DNA of 36,387 nucleotides from CAZUSO01 sp964622775 (GTDB taxonomy: Bacteria; Bacteroidota; Bacteroidia; Chitinophagales; Chitinophagaceae), in the NCBI GenBank assembly GCA_964622775.1, contig CAZUSO010000028.1, positions 1 to 36,387 of the forward strand, written 5' to 3'. Position 1 is the stretch's first letter. Each line of letters begins with the position of its first letter. Shown here in pieces: positions 33,799 through 36,387 of this stretch. A program made the position numbers and the translations under genes. A model generated the notes under the pieces. It searched no databases. It worked only from the letters and a program-made list of their open reading frames with translations, and was not told where the DNA came from.

Positions 33799-34673
33799 GT
33801 AGAACGTTAGTTGCAGAGGAAGGCATATCGGTGAGCAGGGCCTGCAAGATAGTATCGTTACCACGTAGCGGGTATTATTATCCTACCCGAAAGGACGACA
33901 GAGAAGTTATAGAAGCTCTGCAGGAGCTTGCTTTCCGGCATCCGAGTTATGGGTTCCGCAAGCTGTTTGCCTACATCAGGCGTTCCGGTAAGACCTGGAA
34001 TCACAAGAAGGTGTATCGTGTTTACAAGCTTCTGAAGTTGAATAAAAAGCGCAGCGGCAAGCGCAGGCTTCCGGCCAGGGTTAAACAGCCGTTGCAACAG
34101 CAACATGGCATAAACAAGGTCTGGAGCATGGACTTCATGAGTGATAGCATGATAAGTGGCAGACAATTCCGGACATTCAATATCATTGACGACAGTACAA
34201 GGGAAGTATTAGCGATCGAGATCGATACCTCTATATCCTCACAGCGTGTGATCAGGACATTGAACAGGGTCATAGAACGAGAAGGGAAGCCAGAATCGAT
34301 ACGGGTAGATAACGGGCCTGAGTTTACTGCTGTTGTTTTCTCTTTATGGGCAAAAGAACAAGGCATTGACATACAATATATACAACCGGGCAAGCCCATG
34401 CAGAATGGATTTGTAGAACGGTTTAACAGGATTTACAGGGAAAGTATACTGGATGCTTATTTGTTTTTTGAACTGGATCAGGTAAAGCAGCTTACGGCGG
34501 AATGGATGGAAGAATATAATGAACGCAGGCCTCACGAGGCATTGAATAACTTAACGCCTAAAGAATGGAAAGTAAAACTTTGTGCTGCAGCTAACAACCA
34601 AACAGGGGAAGAAAATTTTGTTTCAGGCTCCAGGGTTTATAGGCACAAAAAAACAGAAAACTCTAAACAATAG
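33795..34673 (+). CDS. IS3-family transposase OrfB (DDE integrase core)
   Basis: 292-aa catalytic part of the transposase. An N-terminal HTH_21-like region (ASYGFRKLF-type: HPSYGFRKLFAYIRR, KKVYRVYKLLKLNKK) precedes the rve core. Acidic residues are in KVWSMDFMSD, IRVDNGPEF and NGFVERFNRIYRES (D, D and E). As an independent frame it would start at TTG 33795, overlapping orfA by 4 bp, but it is probably made mainly as an OrfAB fusion by frameshift. Its TAG stop lies at the inner edge of the right terminal repeat. Confidence 0.93.
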   Translation: MSRTLVAEEGISVSRACKIVSLPRSGYYYPTRKDDREVIEALQELAFRHPSYGFRKLFAYIRRSGKTWNHKKVYRVYKLLKLNKKRSGKRRLPARVKQPLQQQHGINKVWSMDFMSDSMISGRQFRTFNIIDDSTREVLAIEIDTSISSQRVIRTLNRVIEREGKPESIRVDNGPEFTAVVFSLWAKEQGIDIQYIQPGKPMQNGFVERFNRIYRESILDAYLFFELDQVKQLTAEWMEEYNERRPHEALNNLTPKEWKVKLCAAANNQTGEENFVSGSRVYRHKKTENSKQ

Positions 34674-34698
34674 CTGTCTGTATTTTGGGGTACTTACA
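34671..34698 (-). repeat. right terminal inverted repeat of the IS
   Basis: The reverse complement starts TGTAAGTACCCCAAAAT and aligns with the left end at 33442. The orfB stop codon is its innermost triplet. CATA follows directly. Confidence 0.8.
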
Positions 34699-34702
34699 CA
34701 TA
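34699..34702. repeat. right copy of 4-bp IS target duplication (CATA)
   Basis: Identical to 33438-33441 on the other side of the element. Confidence 0.75.
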
Positions 34703-35372
34703 AATACTACTCCAAATAGGGATAAATAGGGATTACAATCCTGAAGGTGACTGCATTTTAATGAATGCTTGGGGCATTTTATTTATTATTGATGCTCAAT
34801 GCAAATGCTGGAAAAACGCAATCAATATTCTGTGTCCTGTTAGCATTAGACTTAAACTGCATACATATTGAATGAGCTTGATTGAAGATTGACGAGGGGT
34901 GATTGGAATTGAAAGGATTGGCATGAACGGTAATAATCATTGGCAGCGTATGAATATGGCCACATTGAAGGTTTTCGAAGCGTACATGCGAGAATGTGCA
35001 TGCCATTGGTTCCATCATGAATGTCCTCACCCATCACATATTGAATTATTATCGTGTATTCCGGAAAGTACCGAATATTGAAAGATTATTTATTTATTAC
35101 CTCAGTTTCCTGCATCATATCAGGAAGCGGCATCACCATGATTTCCGGTGTCAGCGCATACGCCTCCTTACCGGAATAAACAACAAAACGATATGTTGCC
35201 TTAATATCCCCACACCCTATATGAGCTAAGATGTCAATGGGAATAATATAAAAAAATAATATTTGAATAGTGGATCTGTTTTTCATTTTAAATTCGTTGA
35301 TTCGGCTGCCTAACAAGAAGAACGGTATAGACTACAATAAAATTAGAACTATATATACAACCATATTTAATA
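34703..35372. other. mostly non-coding stretch right of the IS
   Basis: AT-rich, with no gene I can name. A tandem 10-mer (AAATAGGGAT at 34714-34723 and 34724-34733) lies close to the IS edge and may be a binding site. Open frames on both strands around 34780-35080 show no known motifs. One possible small exported protein (35086-35286, minus) is listed separately. Confidence 0.4.
35086..35286 (-). CDS. possible small exported protein, unrecognised
   Basis: A 66-aa frame with a Lys/Arg N-terminus (MKNRST), a hydrophobic stretch (IQILFFYIIPIDIL) and a polar tail (TYRFVVYSGKEAYALTPEI). This resembles a signal peptide or single membrane anchor, but the frame is short, the codons give no support and no homologue comes to mind. 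It is antisense to its right-hand neighbour's leader. Confidence 0.25.
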   Translation of the reverse strand: MKNRSTIQILFFYIIPIDILAHIGCGDIKATYRFVVYSGKEAYALTPEIMVMPLPDMMQETEVINK

Positions 35373-36242
35373 ATGAAGAAAGAAGAATTTGACATTTTAA
35401 AAACTACAAGAAGGGAAGATGTTTTATCTACACTGAAACGGATAGGGGAGCCACTTCTTACAGAGACAGGGCATGGTTTTGAAATCTTTGGCGCAATGCC
35501 CATCAGGCAGGCTGCGGAAGCATCTACATTGATTTTTTCTGATAAATGGCAGCAAAAACCTGCTATAGGATTAATATCGGTTGTTTTAGCCGCAAACAGA
35601 GCATACAACAAAGTTGTTGAGCCAAACTTAAAAAGAATAGAACAAAACTATCCTGAATTGAAATCATTTAACGATTTATCAATACTTATAAAATCTAAAA
35701 GCCCGGAGGAGTTTTATGATATTTGGGGACACAAAGACGAGAAAAAATATAAAACGCTAAAGTCTTTGCTGGCAGAAATTGAAAAACTTAAACAAGTCTT
35801 TAAAACCGCAAAGAACGATTTTGATTTAATGAATCAATGGGGAGCACCAGAGAACATCGACCTGCTTAATTATAGGCAAGACCCTATTGGCAGCCTTAAC
35901 AATATAGGACTGGCCACTTTTCAACATCTACGAATGGTGTTCGGCGTTGATACCGTTAAGCCGGATCAACGGGTGAAGGAAGTTCTGGAATATGAATTTG
36001 GCTTTACGGGATTAACAGACATTAAAGCCGTAAAAGCAGTCGGGCAAATTGCAGCAATAGCGAGCCTTAAAGTGATAACGATTGATCAAATACTCGTAAA
36101 ATATGGCTCAAGCTATTACAATCAAGAAACAAGCAAGCCGACACTAAAGCAAATTGCCCTGAACTTAAAAAGTTATGGTGTGGACAATGAAATAATCAGT
36201 AAGGCGACACTTTTATCCTTGAAGCAGGTAGAGCGGCTATAA
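35373..36242 (+). CDS. helix-hairpin-helix DNA-glycosylase-like protein
   Basis: 289-aa cytoplasmic protein, no signal peptide or membrane segment. The N-terminal half is helical and charged. Residues about 167-230 resemble the HhH-GPD core: a Gly hairpin (NNIGLATFQHLRMVFG) followed by DTVKPDQRVKEVLEYEFGF, where an aspartate after KP is typical of the catalytic position. DNA base-excision enzymes use this fold, and relatives sit beside restriction-modification or defence genes, but the assignment is by pattern only. A second gene begins 22 bp after its stop, so the two may be an operon. The antisense frame at 35288-35611 is a shadow. Confidence 0.6.
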   Translation: MKKEEFDILKTTRREDVLSTLKRIGEPLLTETGHGFEIFGAMPIRQAAEASTLIFSDKWQQKPAIGLISVVLAANRAYNKVVEPNLKRIEQNYPELKSFNDLSILIKSKSPEEFYDIWGHKDEKKYKTLKSLLAEIEKLKQVFKTAKNDFDLMNQWGAPENIDLLNYRQDPIGSLNNIGLATFQHLRMVFGVDTVKPDQRVKEVLEYEFGFTGLTDIKAVKAVGQIAAIASLKVITIDQILVKYGSSYYNQETSKPTLKQIALNLKSYGVDNEIISKATLLSLKQVERL

Positions 36243-36264
36243 TGAAATATACAACTGAATAAAA

Positions 36265-36387
36265 ATGAATCCCCAACTATTTTCCGCCCTCAAATCCATA
36301 GAACAGGCGGGCAACAAATTCAACGAAGCCATCGCGAAAGGTGAAGACCTGACCGAAATATTTGAAAACAGCGCATACAGAGCGGTC
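36265..36387 (+). CDS. start of an unrecognised gene, cut by the window edge
   Basis: An ATG at 36265 opens 41 codons that run off the window (MNPQLFSALKSIEQAGNKFN, then EAIAKGEDLTEIFENSAYRA). The peptide is polar and helical. It directly follows the HhH-like gene with a 22-bp gap and is probably co-transcribed with it. Too little is present to name it. Confidence 0.55.
   Translation, partial: MNPQLFSALKSIEQAGNKFNEAIAKGEDLTEIFENSAYRAV

Larger units (their letters stand above)
33442..34698 (+). mobile_element. complete IS3-family element, IS407-like
   Basis: A 1257-bp element holding orfA and orfB. Terminal inverted repeats of about 26 bp begin TGTAAG at 33442 and end CTTACA at 34698; about 20 positions match with one gap. 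A 4-bp target duplication (CATA) flanks it. The orfA sequence (RFTETQIVSILKQQEGG, ISEATFYNWKSKYGG) and the 4-bp duplication point to the IS407 group. Both frames and both ends are intact, so the copy looks functional. It inserted between the ArsC-like gene and the right-hand intergenic region without breaking a recognisable gene. Confidence 0.9.

Noticed and set aside
34899..35081. 60-codon plus frame with several His/Cys
   Set aside because: Could suggest a metal-binding peptide, but both strands are open here and no family pattern is visible.
35288..35611. 107-codon minus frame
   Set aside because: Antisense to the start of the HhH-like gene, which has the better-supported coding pattern.

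Overview
The window is from a Bacteroidota chromosome, probably Chitinophagaceae or a close relative. The evidence is a type IX secretion (T9SS) C-terminal sorting domain, a DUF3667 protein, an ORF6N-domain remnant, TTTG/TAnnTTTG-type promoters, few Shine-Dalgarno sites, and the Bacteroidota order of cell-wall and division genes. The family-level assignment is inference.

Left part (1-16.7 kb, all minus strand): a complete division and cell wall (dcw) cluster, transcribed right to left as mraZ-rsmH-ftsL-ftsI-murE-mraY-murD-ftsW-murG-murC-ftsQ-ftsA-ftsZ. Spacing is tight except for a 247-bp gap between murD and ftsW, and a strong intrinsic terminator follows ftsZ. murF, ddl and murB are absent. 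The cluster makes lipid II (murE, mraY, murD, murG, murC) and builds the septal machine (FtsZ/FtsA, FtsQ, FtsL, FtsW/FtsI). Upstream of mraZ lie four 10-bp-phased repeats matching the known MraZ operator pattern, then a dense group of DnaA boxes in AT-rich DNA. Gene direction flips here, so this is either a DnaA-controlled dcw promoter or a candidate replication origin.

Middle part (17.7-29.6 kb, nearly all plus strand): an accessory region of exported proteins. Three consecutive surface or secreted proteins come first; one has a lamin-tail domain and only the last has a T9SS sorting domain. Next are two diverged small secreted paralogues (22741 and 25979). They share a palindromic element joined to a promoter of identical spacing. 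Between them lie a recent tandem duplication of an unusual exported thioredoxin-like protein and a DUF3667 membrane protein. A beta-barrel-like protein follows the second paralogue. This co-regulated group is the best candidate for an undescribed system. A frameshifted ORF6N remnant and an exported CbiX-like protein with a His/Met-rich insert follow.

Right part (29.6-36.4 kb): an intergenic segment of nested inverted repeats and a probable dispersed repeat; dihydroorotase; a fumarylacetoacetate-hydrolase family enzyme divergent from a hotdog thioesterase; an ArsC-like protein; a complete IS3-family element (IS407-like) with terminal repeats, a 4-bp target duplication and a frameshift heptamer; a helix-hairpin-helix DNA-glycosylase-like protein; and a gene cut by the window edge. 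No rRNA, tRNA or CRISPR array was recognised by eye.
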